From assembly GCA_963816535.1 (NCBI GenBank), contig CAWFKW010000003.1, positions 1,550,001-1,614,000 of the forward strand: a DNA stretch of 64,000 nucleotides. The letters are read 5' to 3'. The position numbers and the translations under genes were made by a program. Each line of letters begins with the position of its first letter. Within the stretch, counting starts at the first letter, position 1. Below the pieces are notes generated by a model. That model made no database searches. It saw only the letters and a program-made list of their open reading frames with translations, and was not told where the DNA came from. The DNA is from CAWFKW01 sp963816535. GTDB taxonomy: Bacteria; Bacteroidota; Ignavibacteria; Tepidaquicellales; OLB5. Positions 41,719 to 50,146 of the stretch are shown here, in pieces.

Positions 41719-43596
41719 TCACTTATTATCCGGCGGATTTGTTTCCGGCGTCTCAGGAGTTTCGGGAGTATCTGGATTCTCCGGGTTCACTTTTTCCTTT
41801 GGAACTACAACCTTTTGCGGAGCCTGCTCGGTTTCAGGCGCTTCAGGAGCATCGGGCGTGATTGTTTCATTCTTCCCGTTATCCACATCGTTGTCATTAT
41901 CGTTATCATTGTCATAATCGTAGTCGTAATCATAATCATAATCTCCGTTATTGGGGTTAACTCTTATCCTCATGCGGTGATGACCAGTGGAATCAAGATC
42001 TTTTTCGATCTCTATTTTAAGGTTCTTTTTCAAGTCCTTCATCGCATCCTTTAATTCTTTATCGGCCCTCTTCATCTCTTCTTTAGACTGTTCCATTTCC
42101 TTTTTGAACTGTTCTTTATCGAATTCGCTTTTCATATTCTCCATCTGCTTTTTCATCTCCCGCATATTCTTTTTGAACTGTTCCTTGTCGAAATAAACAG
42201 TATCGCTGTTGTCATCGTCGCCTTTGGCTCTTGGGGTTTTATCCCATTTGAAATTCTTATCGAAGTTCTTTTCAAATTCCTTCCCGTACTCTTCGCCGAA
42301 CTTCTGCCACTGTTTGCCGTATTCTTCCCAGTCCTTTGAATTTTCGTCCATATCCAGGTTCATCTTATCGAGGTTAGCCTGCAGATCTTCCATGCTCTTC
42401 TCTATCTTCGTGTGCACTTCTTCCTGAATCTTTTCTATCCACTTGTCAAGGTCCTCCGGATTCAAATTCGGAACGTGGACGCTGTCATACGAAAACGATT
42501 TTGGCGGGGCTACAAAAGCCGATACTTTTGCATACACCTGTTTTTGCATATCCTGAGCGACCAGCGGCAATATGCTCACCAGCGTAACGGCGTCGGTTTT
42601 CTTCGCATTTTTTAATATTGTACTAACGCATGCGCCTGCGCAGTTCCCGAAATCAAAATCAATAAGCGCTTTTTTAAGCTCGGGCGAAGCGTCGCCGCGG
42701 AACGGCGTGCCGGGGCCTATATCTTTTTTCGTGATGCAGAACTTTCCTTCGGGCACCAGCGTTTCCCTGCCTGCCGATTCAAGCGAGACTTTCCCGGCTG
42801 TCACATAAACAAGCCCGTCGCCGGATGAATCGATTGTAAGCCTATAAGAACAGCCAAGATCTACAGCGGTCACGGAAGGCATATCAACATAGAACGAGCG
42901 CGGGTTGGCGTCTATATTGGCGTCAATTGTTCCGTAAGCCACTTGTATCCGTTTCTCGCCGTTATCGCTTTTTACTATTTTAAGCATTGTCCTGGGCTCC
43001 ACCACAACTTTGCCGATATTTGAAACCATCAGCTCAATGCTTGATGTATCGTTTGTGGTTATCCATTGCCCGATGCCGATGCTGTCGCCGGAGTTTATTA
43101 ACTTATTTTCCGATGCGGGCGTTCCTTTAACGTTCGAAACTTTCCAGAAAGCGCCTATCTGCACATTTGATGTGATCTTATCTCCGCCGAGCTCTTTGTT
43201 GCCTGTAAAGCGGCTAATTGTGAAGATGCATGCGGCAAGAACTATTACCGCTGATATCGCGGCGAACGGGTAGCGGTATTTTCCGAGCCTGCTTTTTTGA
43301 ATTGATAAATTGACCGCCGCGCCGGAATTTATTCCCGCATTTTTTGCCTGCTGTATCTTATCCCAAAGATTGTTTTTCTTTTCTTTATCAAGCTCAGCTT
43401 CCTTCGGCAAAAATCCCGTCTTCTCTATAAGCCTTGCGGTATCGTTCATATATTCCCTGCAGCCTTTGCAGGTTGTGAGGTGTTTCTCGAGGCTTGCTTT
43501 CTCGTCCGGCAGTATCTCGCCGTCAAGGTAGCCGTCGATCAGGATCTCAAACTGATCGCAATCGGCGTTAGCGATGTTTTTTTCTGTAGTGTTCAT
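41719..43596 (-). CDS. FecR-domain anti-sigma factor with zinc-binding N-terminus and long charged tail
   Basis: 625 aa. N-terminal zinc anti-sigma domain with His39, Cys43 and Cys46 (HLTTCKGC); membrane helix at about 109-130; FecR domain about 150-300 (SIELMVSNIGKVVVEPRTMLKIV, DMPSVTAVDLGCSYRL, VYVTAGKVSLESAG). Then about 200 residues of Lys/Glu-rich coiled coil, a short (DY)n tract, a run of Asp/Asn and a Pro/Glu-rich end. It should hold the ECF sigma factor encoded just upstream at the membrane and sense a periplasmic signal. The long coiled-coil and acidic C-terminus is not part of the usual FecR plan. Confidence 0.9.
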   Translation of the reverse strand: MNTTEKNIANADCDQFEILIDGYLDGEILPDEKASLEKHLTTCKGCREYMNDTARLIEKTGFLPKEAELDKEKKNNLWDKIQQAKNAGINSGAAVNLSIQKSRLGKYRYPFAAISAVIVLAACIFTISRFTGNKELGGDKITSNVQIGAFWKVSNVKGTPASENKLINSGDSIGIGQWITTNDTSSIELMVSNIGKVVVEPRTMLKIVKSDNGEKRIQVAYGTIDANIDANPRSFYVDMPSVTAVDLGCSYRLTIDSSGDGLVYVTAGKVSLESAGRETLVPEGKFCITKKDIGPGTPFRGDASPELKKALIDFDFGNCAGACVSTILKNAKKTDAVTLVSILPLVAQDMQKQVYAKVSAFVAPPKSFSYDSVHVPNLNPEDLDKWIEKIQEEVHTKIEKSMEDLQANLDKMNLDMDENSKDWEEYGKQWQKFGEEYGKEFEKNFDKNFKWDKTPRAKGDDDNSDTVYFDKEQFKKNMREMKKQMENMKSEFDKEQFKKEMEQSKEEMKRADKELKDAMKDLKKNLKIEIEKDLDSTGHHRMRIRVNPNNGDYDYDYDYDYDNDNDNDNDVDNGKNETITPDAPEAPETEQAPQKVVVPKEKVNPENPDTPETPETPETNPPDNK

Positions 43597-44186
43597 TTAG
43601 ATAACTCCTCTCTAAGCATTTTTCGCGCCCTGTGCAGGTGGGCCTTAGAGGTGCCCACTTCAATGTTCATAATTTCCGAAATCTCATGATGCTTGTATCC
43701 TTCTATATCATGCAGCACAAAAGCAAGACGTGCCTGCGCCGGCAGCTTTGCCAGTGCGTTTTCAACGTCAATACTATAGTCGTTGCTGACCGAGGGTTTA
43801 AGAAGTGGATTGTTCCGGGTTTGGATCTCGCCGAGGCGGTCGATCCTTTCCGCGAAACGTTTCTCCGAACGTTTGTGCATCAGGAACTGGTTTGTTGCAA
43901 TACTGTAAAGCCACGAAGAGAACTTGCTTTCAAATTTGAAAGTGTCAAGTTTTTCCCACGCCTTAATAAATACTTCCTGGGTAAGCTCGTCCGCCATGTC
44001 AGGGTCCTGCGAGTATCTTAAACAAACCGCATAGATGCGGTTAACATGGGTTTCGAACAGTTCCCTGAAAGCGTTAGGCGATCCCCCGCGCGCTTTGTGT
44101 ATCAGATCAAAATCCTTATCCTGTGAATTTACCAGTTCCAGGCTGCCTCCGTTTATGTTCCTCTGTATTTGCTCTGCTGCATACAT
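43593..44186 (-). CDS. ECF sigma factor (RNA polymerase sigma-70 family)
   Basis: 197 aa from ATG 44186; a TTG at 44219 is the alternative. Region 2 (AFRELFETHVNRIYAVCLRYSQD, DELTQEVFIKAWEKLD, SWLYSIATNQFL) and region 4 (VENALAKLPAQARLAFVLHDIEGYKHHEISEIM, GTSKAHLHRARKML) are complete. Overlaps its anti-sigma factor by 4 nt (ATGA). It should direct transcription of an envelope or stress regulon, possibly including its own operon. Confidence 0.93.
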   Translation of the reverse strand: MYAAEQIQRNINGGSLELVNSQDKDFDLIHKARGGSPNAFRELFETHVNRIYAVCLRYSQDPDMADELTQEVFIKAWEKLDTFKFESKFSSWLYSIATNQFLMHKRSEKRFAERIDRLGEIQTRNNPLLKPSVSNDYSIDVENALAKLPAQARLAFVLHDIEGYKHHEISEIMNIEVGTSKAHLHRARKMLREELSK

Positions 44187-44672
44187 AATCTTATCGGTTC
44201 CAGTATTATGATGCCCCAAGCGTCGTAATGGTTTAGAAATCTGAATTGAACAGCTACTTAATATGTAAAATATGGGTCAAAATCGTAATAAAAAGGCTAT
44301 TTCCGATAGCAAAAGGTAGCGAAATCAGGGATTCATCAAGCAAATCCCGGATTCACAAAATCGGGAACATGCGGACTTATAGTCGGAGCATTTCGTTTGA
44401 TACCTCCGGGATCCGGATTGAAAATAATAGAGTATTTGTTTAAAGTCAGATTTTTTAATAAATATTTGCGATTAGATTTCGTGGTTCAAAGATATATCTT
44501 TGATCTACAGAGAAAGGGATGAAATCAGGAGAATCTAAGTATCTTATATTAAATGCAATTGTGAACACTTAATTACTGCATTTGACATGTGACCAGTAAA
44601 CGTTAGTTAATAATAGTTGATAATTATTATTAATGAATTGAATATTAATTATCAACTGAGTACATTTGAAGC
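44187..44672. other. Regulatory region between the sigma factor and the winged-helix regulator
   Basis: 486 nt without a gene. Holds divergent promoters, a CCCGGATT-cacaa-AATCGGG-type palindrome (about 44347-44366) and the 12-bp inverted repeat described separately. Confidence 0.55.
44615..44657 (+). promoter_or_regulatory. Inverted repeat, probable operator of the winged-helix/ATPase regulator
   Basis: AGTTGATAATTA (44615-44626) and TAATTATCAACT (44646-44657) are perfect 12-bp inverted repeats with a 19-nt spacer, ending 15 nt before the start codon at 44673. Position and symmetry suggest binding by a dimer, plausibly the winged-helix protein itself. Confidence 0.65.
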
Positions 44673-45665
44673 ATGGATATTGAGTCATTAATAATTGAAC
44701 AGGCTCTGAAAAGAGGCAAGTTAACTACCGCCAGAATAATGCGGAAGACCGGGTTTAGCCGCGCTTATGTTCACCGTATATTCCAGAGGCTTGTTGACGG
44801 CGGAAATCTTCTTAAGACAGGCAGCACAAAGAACGCCAGATATTTTCCTGCGACTAATGAAAATATCAAGAAAGTGAGAACTAATTCAGGCCGATACAAC
44901 AGGATAATAAGTCATTTCGACCCTCTCGATGAGAACAAAATTCTGGCTGACCTGAAAGACAAATTCTTTCCCGAAGATATCCACCCAAATGTTACACAGT
45001 TGTTTGAATTTGCGTTCAGGAAAATACTTTCCAATGCTGTAATCCATTCCGGATCGGACAAACTGCACATCTCGGCGCGGGTAGAACACAAAGCGCTGTC
45101 GTTTGATATCCGGGATTTCGGGGCAGGCATATTCAATAAAATAAAAAATAAAACGGGGGTAGGCTCGCTTAATGAAGCTGCAGGCGAACTAATGAAACGG
45201 ACTGCAGGCAAAGGGATTTTCTTAGCCTCAAAAGCAGCGGACACGCTGGTTATACAAAGTGCAGACAAAAAAGTTGTATTCAACAATCTGATCAATGATG
45301 TGTTTGTAAGAAAATCGAAAGCCATCAATGGAACCAGGGTTACGTTTAACATCAGCGCAGCCGGATCAAAAAATCTGAATGAAGTATTTGAAGAACAATC
45401 CGCAATAAAAAACGGCAATAGTTCAACAAGAATATTAGTAAAGCTTTTTACAGGCGATAACAAATATCCTTCCCGCGCCGAAGCAAAACGAATGCTGGAC
45501 GGTTTAGAGAGATTCAAAACAGCGATCCTGGATTTTATGGACGTTGAGTCGATCGGGCTTGGGTTTGCAGATGAAGTATTTGAAATATGGAAGGCGGCTC
45601 ATCCTGAGATCGGGTTAAAAATCGAAAACGCGAATGATGAAGTGATGTTTATGATAAATTTATAA
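44673..45665 (+). CDS. Winged-helix, GHKL-ATPase and STAS-like (DUF4325) regulator
   Basis: 330 aa. Residues 1-65: helix-turn-helix (KLTTARIMRKTGFSRAYVHRIFQRL). Residues 95-225: GHKL ATP-binding fold with N-box LFEFAFRKILSNAVIH, G1 DFGAGIF and G2 GKGIFLASKAAD. Residues 245-325: STAS-like DUF4325 (TRILVKLF, YPSRAEAKRMLDGLERFKTAILDF). This order is known in a small regulator family; the ATPase/STAS pair recalls SpoIIAB/SpoIIAA switches, here on one chain with DNA binding. It is divergent from the ECF sigma operon. No histidine-kinase phospho-acceptor is seen. Confidence 0.85.
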   Translation: MDIESLIIEQALKRGKLTTARIMRKTGFSRAYVHRIFQRLVDGGNLLKTGSTKNARYFPATNENIKKVRTNSGRYNRIISHFDPLDENKILADLKDKFFPEDIHPNVTQLFEFAFRKILSNAVIHSGSDKLHISARVEHKALSFDIRDFGAGIFNKIKNKTGVGSLNEAAGELMKRTAGKGIFLASKAADTLVIQSADKKVVFNNLINDVFVRKSKAINGTRVTFNISAAGSKNLNEVFEEQSAIKNGNSSTRILVKLFTGDNKYPSRAEAKRMLDGLERFKTAILDFMDVESIGLGFADEVFEIWKAAHPEIGLKIENANDEVMFMINL

Positions 45666-45749
45666 AGCGCTTGTTTTAATTACATATTCTTATTAAGTTT
45701 TGCGAACAATAAAAGGCTGCTTATAACCTCCAAAAAGGGATTTTCAACC

Positions 45750-46754
45750 ATGAAAAATTCTATCCGTATTTCATTCCTGGCGCTTTCTCTTCTGCTTCAA
45801 AATTTTTTATGCTGTCAAAACAAAATCCCCGGGCAGGATCTTGATGGCTGGCAAAAGTGGGGAAGCAAACCCGAGTTCTACGATATCGGGGTTGATGATG
45901 AAAAATACAACGATAAGACAGCGTACTACATAAAATCAAACGCTTTGGTTTATGACGTCTTTGGGACTATAGCCCAAAGCATGAAACCGGATGAATACAT
46001 GGGTAAAAGAGTGAAGATGAGCGCTTACATCAGAACTATAAATGTTGCCGGATGGGCAGGTATGTGGATGAGAGTTGACGGCGACCAGATAGACAAATCG
46101 CTGCAATTTGATAACATGGGAGACAGGCCCATCAAATCAACCACCGACTGGCAAAAATATGAAATTGTACTTGATGTGCCCCCGAACAGCCGCTCGATCG
46201 GTTTCGGAGTTCTGCTTTGGGGCCAGGGAGAAGCAAAATTTTCAGACCTGAGGTTTGACATTGTCGATTCCGGCGTTGCTTCAACAAACATGAAAATGTA
46301 TGAGGCTCCAGAGAATAGCGATTACTCAGTGATGCCGGACAAGTTAACGGGTATTCCCGACGGTATAATCGTGAAGCATACGCCTGATACTGTTTACGCT
46401 GAAAAGACCGGAAAAGATACGGTGATGTATTACTGGAGTTTTGTAACCACAGTAATGGCAAGTACGCGAGATTTGGAAATCACAGAATTTGGGTCGTACA
46501 CATGGATAAGCGGAAAGTGGGTTCCCTCCACGGTAACAGGCAAGCCGTTTACCAATAAAGACTTCCGCGAGTGGTATAATTGCAAAAAGGGAAAACTGAA
46601 ATTCGGGAAAGAGTATTCGGATAAGTCGAATTGGTACAGAAACCCCCTGCTTCAGAAAAGCAAAGCCCTGTGGTATTATATAGGCATGGATGCCGGCGGT
46701 AATTTGTACAAGGGGACCGCCGTGATAGATTATCTGGCGGAGGAAAAGAAATAA
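45750..46754 (+). CDS. Secreted carbohydrate-binding-module-like protein
   Basis: 334 aa. Signal peptide or lipoprotein signal (SLLLQNFLCCQNK). The region MGKRVKMSAYIRTINVAGWAGMWMRVDG, LQFDNMGDRPIKSTTDWQKYEIVLDVPPNSRSIGFGVLLWG (about residues 85-165) is a jelly-roll domain also found attached to AraC-type regulators and other secreted proteins. The last 150 residues form a separate beta-rich part with no known motif. It probably binds a ligand in the envelope. A single gene between the regulator and rimO. Confidence 0.72.
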   Translation: MKNSIRISFLALSLLLQNFLCCQNKIPGQDLDGWQKWGSKPEFYDIGVDDEKYNDKTAYYIKSNALVYDVFGTIAQSMKPDEYMGKRVKMSAYIRTINVAGWAGMWMRVDGDQIDKSLQFDNMGDRPIKSTTDWQKYEIVLDVPPNSRSIGFGVLLWGQGEAKFSDLRFDIVDSGVASTNMKMYEAPENSDYSVMPDKLTGIPDGIIVKHTPDTVYAEKTGKDTVMYYWSFVTTVMASTRDLEITEFGSYTWISGKWVPSTVTGKPFTNKDFREWYNCKKGKLKFGKEYSDKSNWYRNPLLQKSKALWYYIGMDAGGNLYKGTAVIDYLAEEKK

Positions 46755-46795
46755 GTCGGTGTTACAAAATTTTTGTCAAAGGGCATGCCTTTGAC

Positions 46796-48160
46796 CTACG
46801 CGGGAATAACAGAGGCAACCAAATCATATTCTTTGGCTTGGGTAATTTTTACATTGACGAAATCGCCGAGGCGGAGGTAAGTGGACCACCTCTTCGCGCC
46901 TTTGGCGCTCTTCCCATCCTTGGTAAGGAGGGGAGCAGTGGCTATATGGACTTCATTATCAACTTCGGGCGAGTCGTGTTCGGTGCGGCCGATGTAATTG
47001 GCGCCTTCTTTGCGGTCAATCAGTACTTTAAGTATTTTACCAATTTTCGCTTTATTGAGCTCAAGCGATATGCCGCGCTGCAGTTCCATAATTTCGTTCG
47101 CGCGTTTTTGTTTTGTGCGCGACTGAACGTTATCTTTTAATTTATATGCGTGCGTGTTTTCTTCATGCGAATATGTGAATACGCCCAGCCTCTCGAATTT
47201 AGATTCAGCTACCCACTCTTTTAATTCTTCGTGATGCGCCTTTGTTTCGCCCGGGTAGCCTGCAATAAGCGTTGTGCGGATCGCGATTCCCGGGACCTTA
47301 TCGCGAATAGTATTAACTAAATCAATTGTGCGCTGTTTAGTTGTTCCGCGCCGCATGGATTTAAGCAAATCATCCGAAATATGCTGCAGCGGCATATCCA
47401 AATACCTGCATATCTTCGGTTCACCCTGCATAACATCAAGTACGTCAAGCGGAAATCCCTGAGGGAAAGCGTAGTGCAAACGTATCCATTCAATGCCGTC
47501 AACATCGCAGAGTTTTTTTAACAGCTCCGCCAGCGCGCGTTTTTTATAGATATCGAGCCCGTAGTAAGTTAAGTCCTGCGCAATGAGGATAAGCTCTTTC
47601 ACTCCCTGCCTTGCAAGCTGCTTAGCCTGATGAATTAGCTCAGCTTCAGGAATTGAAATATGTTTTCCGCGCATCAGCGGTATGGCGCAGAATGAGCACG
47701 GACGGTCGCACCCTTCGGAGACTTTAAAATACGCATAGTGAAGCGGCGTGGTCAATAAACGCTCGCCGATAAGCTCGTGTTTATAATCAGCGTTAAGCGT
47801 TTTCAGAAGGCGCGGCAGATCGCGCGTGCCGAAATACTCATCAACATTCGGAATTTCTTTTTGCAGCTCGGGTTTGTAACGCTCGGATAGACAGCCTGTT
47901 ACATAGACTTTTTCAACGAGCCCTTTTTCTTTCGCCTCTGCCCACTCTATAATAGTATTAATTGATTCCTGTTTGGCGTTATCAATGAATCCGCAAGTAT
48001 TGATAATAACCACCGGCGCATCGCCGGAATCATCTTCGTGCGAAACGACGAAGTTATTCGCCTTAAGTTGTCCCATAAGAACTTCTGAATCGTAGATGTT
48101 CTTGGAGCAGCCAAGCGTAATTACGTTAATTTTATTCTTTTTGAGAGATTTAGTTTTCAT
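46796..48160 (-). CDS. rimO: Ribosomal protein uS12 methylthiotransferase RimO
   Basis: 454 aa. RimO adds a methylthio group to an Asp of ribosomal protein S12. N-terminal UPF0004 domain with its three cluster cysteines (TLGCSKNIYDSEVL, NTCGFIDNAK, VTGCLSERY), radical SAM motif EGCDRPCSFCAIP, and a C-terminal TRAM domain. GCSKNxYDSE and the FGTRDLPRLL text separate it from MiaB. Between EVHIA and YLRLGDFVNVKI the TRAM domain carries about 17 extra residues (LLTKDGKSAKGAKRWS) encoded by a palindromic GC-rich stretch, probably a repeat inserted in frame. Confidence 0.95.
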   Translation of the reverse strand: MKTKSLKKNKINVITLGCSKNIYDSEVLMGQLKANNFVVSHEDDSGDAPVVIINTCGFIDNAKQESINTIIEWAEAKEKGLVEKVYVTGCLSERYKPELQKEIPNVDEYFGTRDLPRLLKTLNADYKHELIGERLLTTPLHYAYFKVSEGCDRPCSFCAIPLMRGKHISIPEAELIHQAKQLARQGVKELILIAQDLTYYGLDIYKKRALAELLKKLCDVDGIEWIRLHYAFPQGFPLDVLDVMQGEPKICRYLDMPLQHISDDLLKSMRRGTTKQRTIDLVNTIRDKVPGIAIRTTLIAGYPGETKAHHEELKEWVAESKFERLGVFTYSHEENTHAYKLKDNVQSRTKQKRANEIMELQRGISLELNKAKIGKILKVLIDRKEGANYIGRTEHDSPEVDNEVHIATAPLLTKDGKSAKGAKRWSTYLRLGDFVNVKITQAKEYDLVASVIPA

Positions 48161-48163
48161 TGA

Positions 48164-48223
48164 TGTCTGAACCTTGATTCGCCTGATTTAATGATTAGCT
48201 TGAAAAAAATATCTCTTTAATCA
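48164..48223. repeat. 60-bp direct repeat, left copy
   Basis: Identical to 48476-48535 over all 60 bases as far as I can read (TGTCTGAACCTTGATTCGCC...TCTCTTTAATCA). The two copies bracket the 9-bp array. Confidence 0.85.
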
Positions 48224-48459
48224 TGTTAATCATGTTAATCATGTTAATCATGTTAATCATGTTAATCATGTTAATCATGTTAATCATGTTAATCATGTTA
48301 ATCATGTTAATCATGTTAATCATGTTAATCATGTTAATCATGTTAATCATGTTAATCATGTTAATCATGTTAATCATGTTAATCATGTTAATCATGTTAA
48401 TCATGTTAATCATGTTAATCATGTTAATCATGTTAATCATGTTAATCATGTTAATCATG
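48217..48459. repeat. 27 perfect tandem copies of TTAATCATG
   Basis: 243 bp, without one mismatch. Open in several frames (poly-MIN on the minus strand), but there is no RBS or signal, and the frames simply follow the repeat length. It ends in GTTCAAGC; the same TTAATCATG-GTTCA word occurs singly at 48557-48569 and, as AATCATGGTTCA, near 49105. So the array is an expansion of the repeat arm that borders the GxxExxY gene. Highly likely to vary in copy number. Confidence 0.95.
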
Positions 48460-48475
48460 GTTCAAGCTTTCTTAT

Positions 48476-48535
48476 TGTCTGAACCTTGATTCGCCTGATT
48501 TAATGATTAGCTTGAAAAAAATATCTCTTTAATCA
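48476..48535. repeat. 60-bp direct repeat, right copy
   Basis: Second copy of 48164-48223, followed by a degenerate TTAAT(C/T) array of only a few units before the GxxExxY gene. Confidence 0.85.
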
Positions 48536-48576
48536 CGTTAATTCTCTTAATCATGTTAATCATGGTTCAAGCTTTT

Positions 48577-48981
48577 TTAATCCTGGTTCAGGCTATCTTT
48601 TATTTTATTATTATGCACTCTTTTGAACTCCAGGCTTTTACTGCCAAAATTAATTAACAATCCAACTTCCAAATTATATGCCTCTAGATAGTTTATTGCC
48701 TGGGCAAGATGTACATCTTCGAGCCCGGTAATAGCCTTCAGCTCAACCATAATCTTATTTTCAACAAAGAAATCAGCGCGTCTCGTTCCTATTTCAAAAC
48801 CCCTGTAGAATATCTGCATTTCCTTTTCTCTTTCGAATTCCATTTCTGCGAGTTTCATCTCAATCGCCATCGCTCTCTGATATATTACTTCCTGAAATCC
48901 GTTGCCAAGCGCCGAATGGACTTTCATTGCACAACCGATGATTTTTTTTGTAATATCCTCATATTTATATTCTTTATTCAT
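48577..48981 (-). CDS. GxxExxY family protein (intact)
   Basis: 134 aa. The block GNGFQEVIYQRAM gives the family name; ADFFVENKIMVELKAI carries the acidic and Lys residues of a PD-(D/E)XK nuclease-like core; AQAINYLEAYNLEVGLLINFG is the conserved end. No function has been established for the family to my knowledge. The gene is bracketed by TTAATCCTGGTTCA (48577-48590, overlapping its own last codons) and TGAACCTGATTAA (49005-49017), in inverted orientation, beside a large TTAATCATG array. The broken relative is at 2524-2883. Confidence 0.88.
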   Translation of the reverse strand: MNKEYKYEDITKKIIGCAMKVHSALGNGFQEVIYQRAMAIEMKLAEMEFEREKEMQIFYRGFEIGTRRADFFVENKIMVELKAITGLEDVHLAQAINYLEAYNLEVGLLINFGSKSLEFKRVHNNKIKDSLNQD

Positions 48982-49306
48982 TTTCGTTTTTCAGATTAAT
49001 TTTATGAACCTGATTAAATATAATGAGAATTATGTCGGATCTCATAATTTGGGGATTGCCCTGAGCCGAAAATCAAGATTTTTTTCAATCATTTAATCAC
49101 GCAAATCATGGTTCAGACAACATGGTCAAAATTAACAATTTTGGCAACCACAGTTAATGTATAAATTTATTCGTGGTTTCATGCTGAAATCCTCTGCCAC
49201 GTTTATTCACTATCCCCAAAACTGATCATTCAATGAATAACCGCAGATGGTCAGAATGGAAAAAGAATTCCAGTGGATTGATAAGACCTTGCCCATTGCT
49301 CATTGT
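48982..49306. other. Intergenic region with repeat arms
   Basis: Contains TGAACCTGATTAA (49005-49017) and TTAATCACGCAAATCATGGTTCA (about 49094-49115), the right-hand border of the GxxExxY module, and a CCCATTGCTCATTGTTCATTGC simple repeat just after the PEBP gene (its strand). No gene. Confidence 0.5.
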
Positions 49307-49927
49307 TCATTGCTTGCTGTATCTTCCCATCAGTTCGGCTTCTATGAGTATATGTCCTTTCATTTCATCCATGAGCTTTTCTTTTGTCGCGTCGCCTGAA
49401 ATATCAAGCATTTTATCAAGCGCGTACAATTTGAAAAAATACCGGTGCATTCCGCTGGGCGGGCACGGGCCGTCATAACCGGTATTTTGATCGTCATTAA
49501 TTCCCTGCAGGGCTCCGCTTGGAAGCTTTTTATCTTTTGGCGTGTGCTCCGGCATTTTATTTATATCTGCCGGAATATTATAAACAACCCAATGCGTCCA
49601 TATCTTTGCTGGAGCGTCCGGGTCTTCCGTGACTATTGCGTAGCTTTTAACCCCTGCCGGCGCGCCGCTCCATTCAAGCGGCGGCGAAAAATTATCTCCG
49701 TCGCAAGCGTATTTTTTCGGGATAATTCCCTCGGCGTCAAACGCCGGGCTTTTGATCCTGAAGACCGCTTTTTTCTGGATCGTATCAGGTAAAACCGCCG
49801 GATTATCCTGTTTTATTTCCTGCTTGTTTTCCATATCCCCGCTTTCGGTAACGGGCTTTTCGACTTTGTTACGGCATGATATTATGAGTATGGAAAGGAT
49901 TACCAGGCTGATCGAAATCTTATGCAT
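49307..49927 (-). CDS. YbhB/YbcL-type phosphatidylethanolamine-binding (PEBP) lipoprotein
   Basis: 206 aa. Lipobox ILIISC (Cys18), a hydrophilic linker of about 35 residues, then a PEBP domain: SPAFDAEGIIPKKYACDGDNFSPPLEWSG, TEDPDAPAKIWTHWVVYNIP, TGYDGPCPPSGMHRYFFKLYALD. The DPDAP and GPCPP-GxHRY motifs make the ligand pocket. Bacterial members are related to Raf kinase inhibitor protein; their role is not settled. Here it is anchored to a membrane, unlike cytosolic YbhB. Confidence 0.92.
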   Translation of the reverse strand: MHKISISLVILSILIISCRNKVEKPVTESGDMENKQEIKQDNPAVLPDTIQKKAVFRIKSPAFDAEGIIPKKYACDGDNFSPPLEWSGAPAGVKSYAIVTEDPDAPAKIWTHWVVYNIPADINKMPEHTPKDKKLPSGALQGINDDQNTGYDGPCPPSGMHRYFFKLYALDKMLDISGDATKEKLMDEMKGHILIEAELMGRYSKQ

Positions 49928-50146
49928 GATTGTTTTACATTAAGTTATTGAAAGAATGCATTTCAATAGCAAGAACCGTTATATCTTAATAAATATAAAA
50001 TTGCGGCAACTAAGTTCCCCTCCCGGCGGGGCTGAAGAAATAAAGTTACGGAATTATTAAATATTTAGCGCTTATTTATTTTTCATTATCCCTTTATAGG
50101 GAAATCTATTTCTGTTATTTTTAATTTTCACAAAAATCATCTTAAC

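Noticed and set aside
41815..43273. Several plus-strand open frames opposite the anti-sigma factor
   Set aside because: Shadows caused by the biased Lys/Glu/Asp codons of the minus-strand gene.
48217..48459. Possible CRISPR array
   Set aside because: The units are 9 bp and contiguous, with no spacers; no cas genes nearby.
48195..48489. Long open frames MINMINMIN and MLIMLIMLI on both strands
   Set aside because: They only follow the 9-bp tandem array; no RBS, no signal and no plausible protein.
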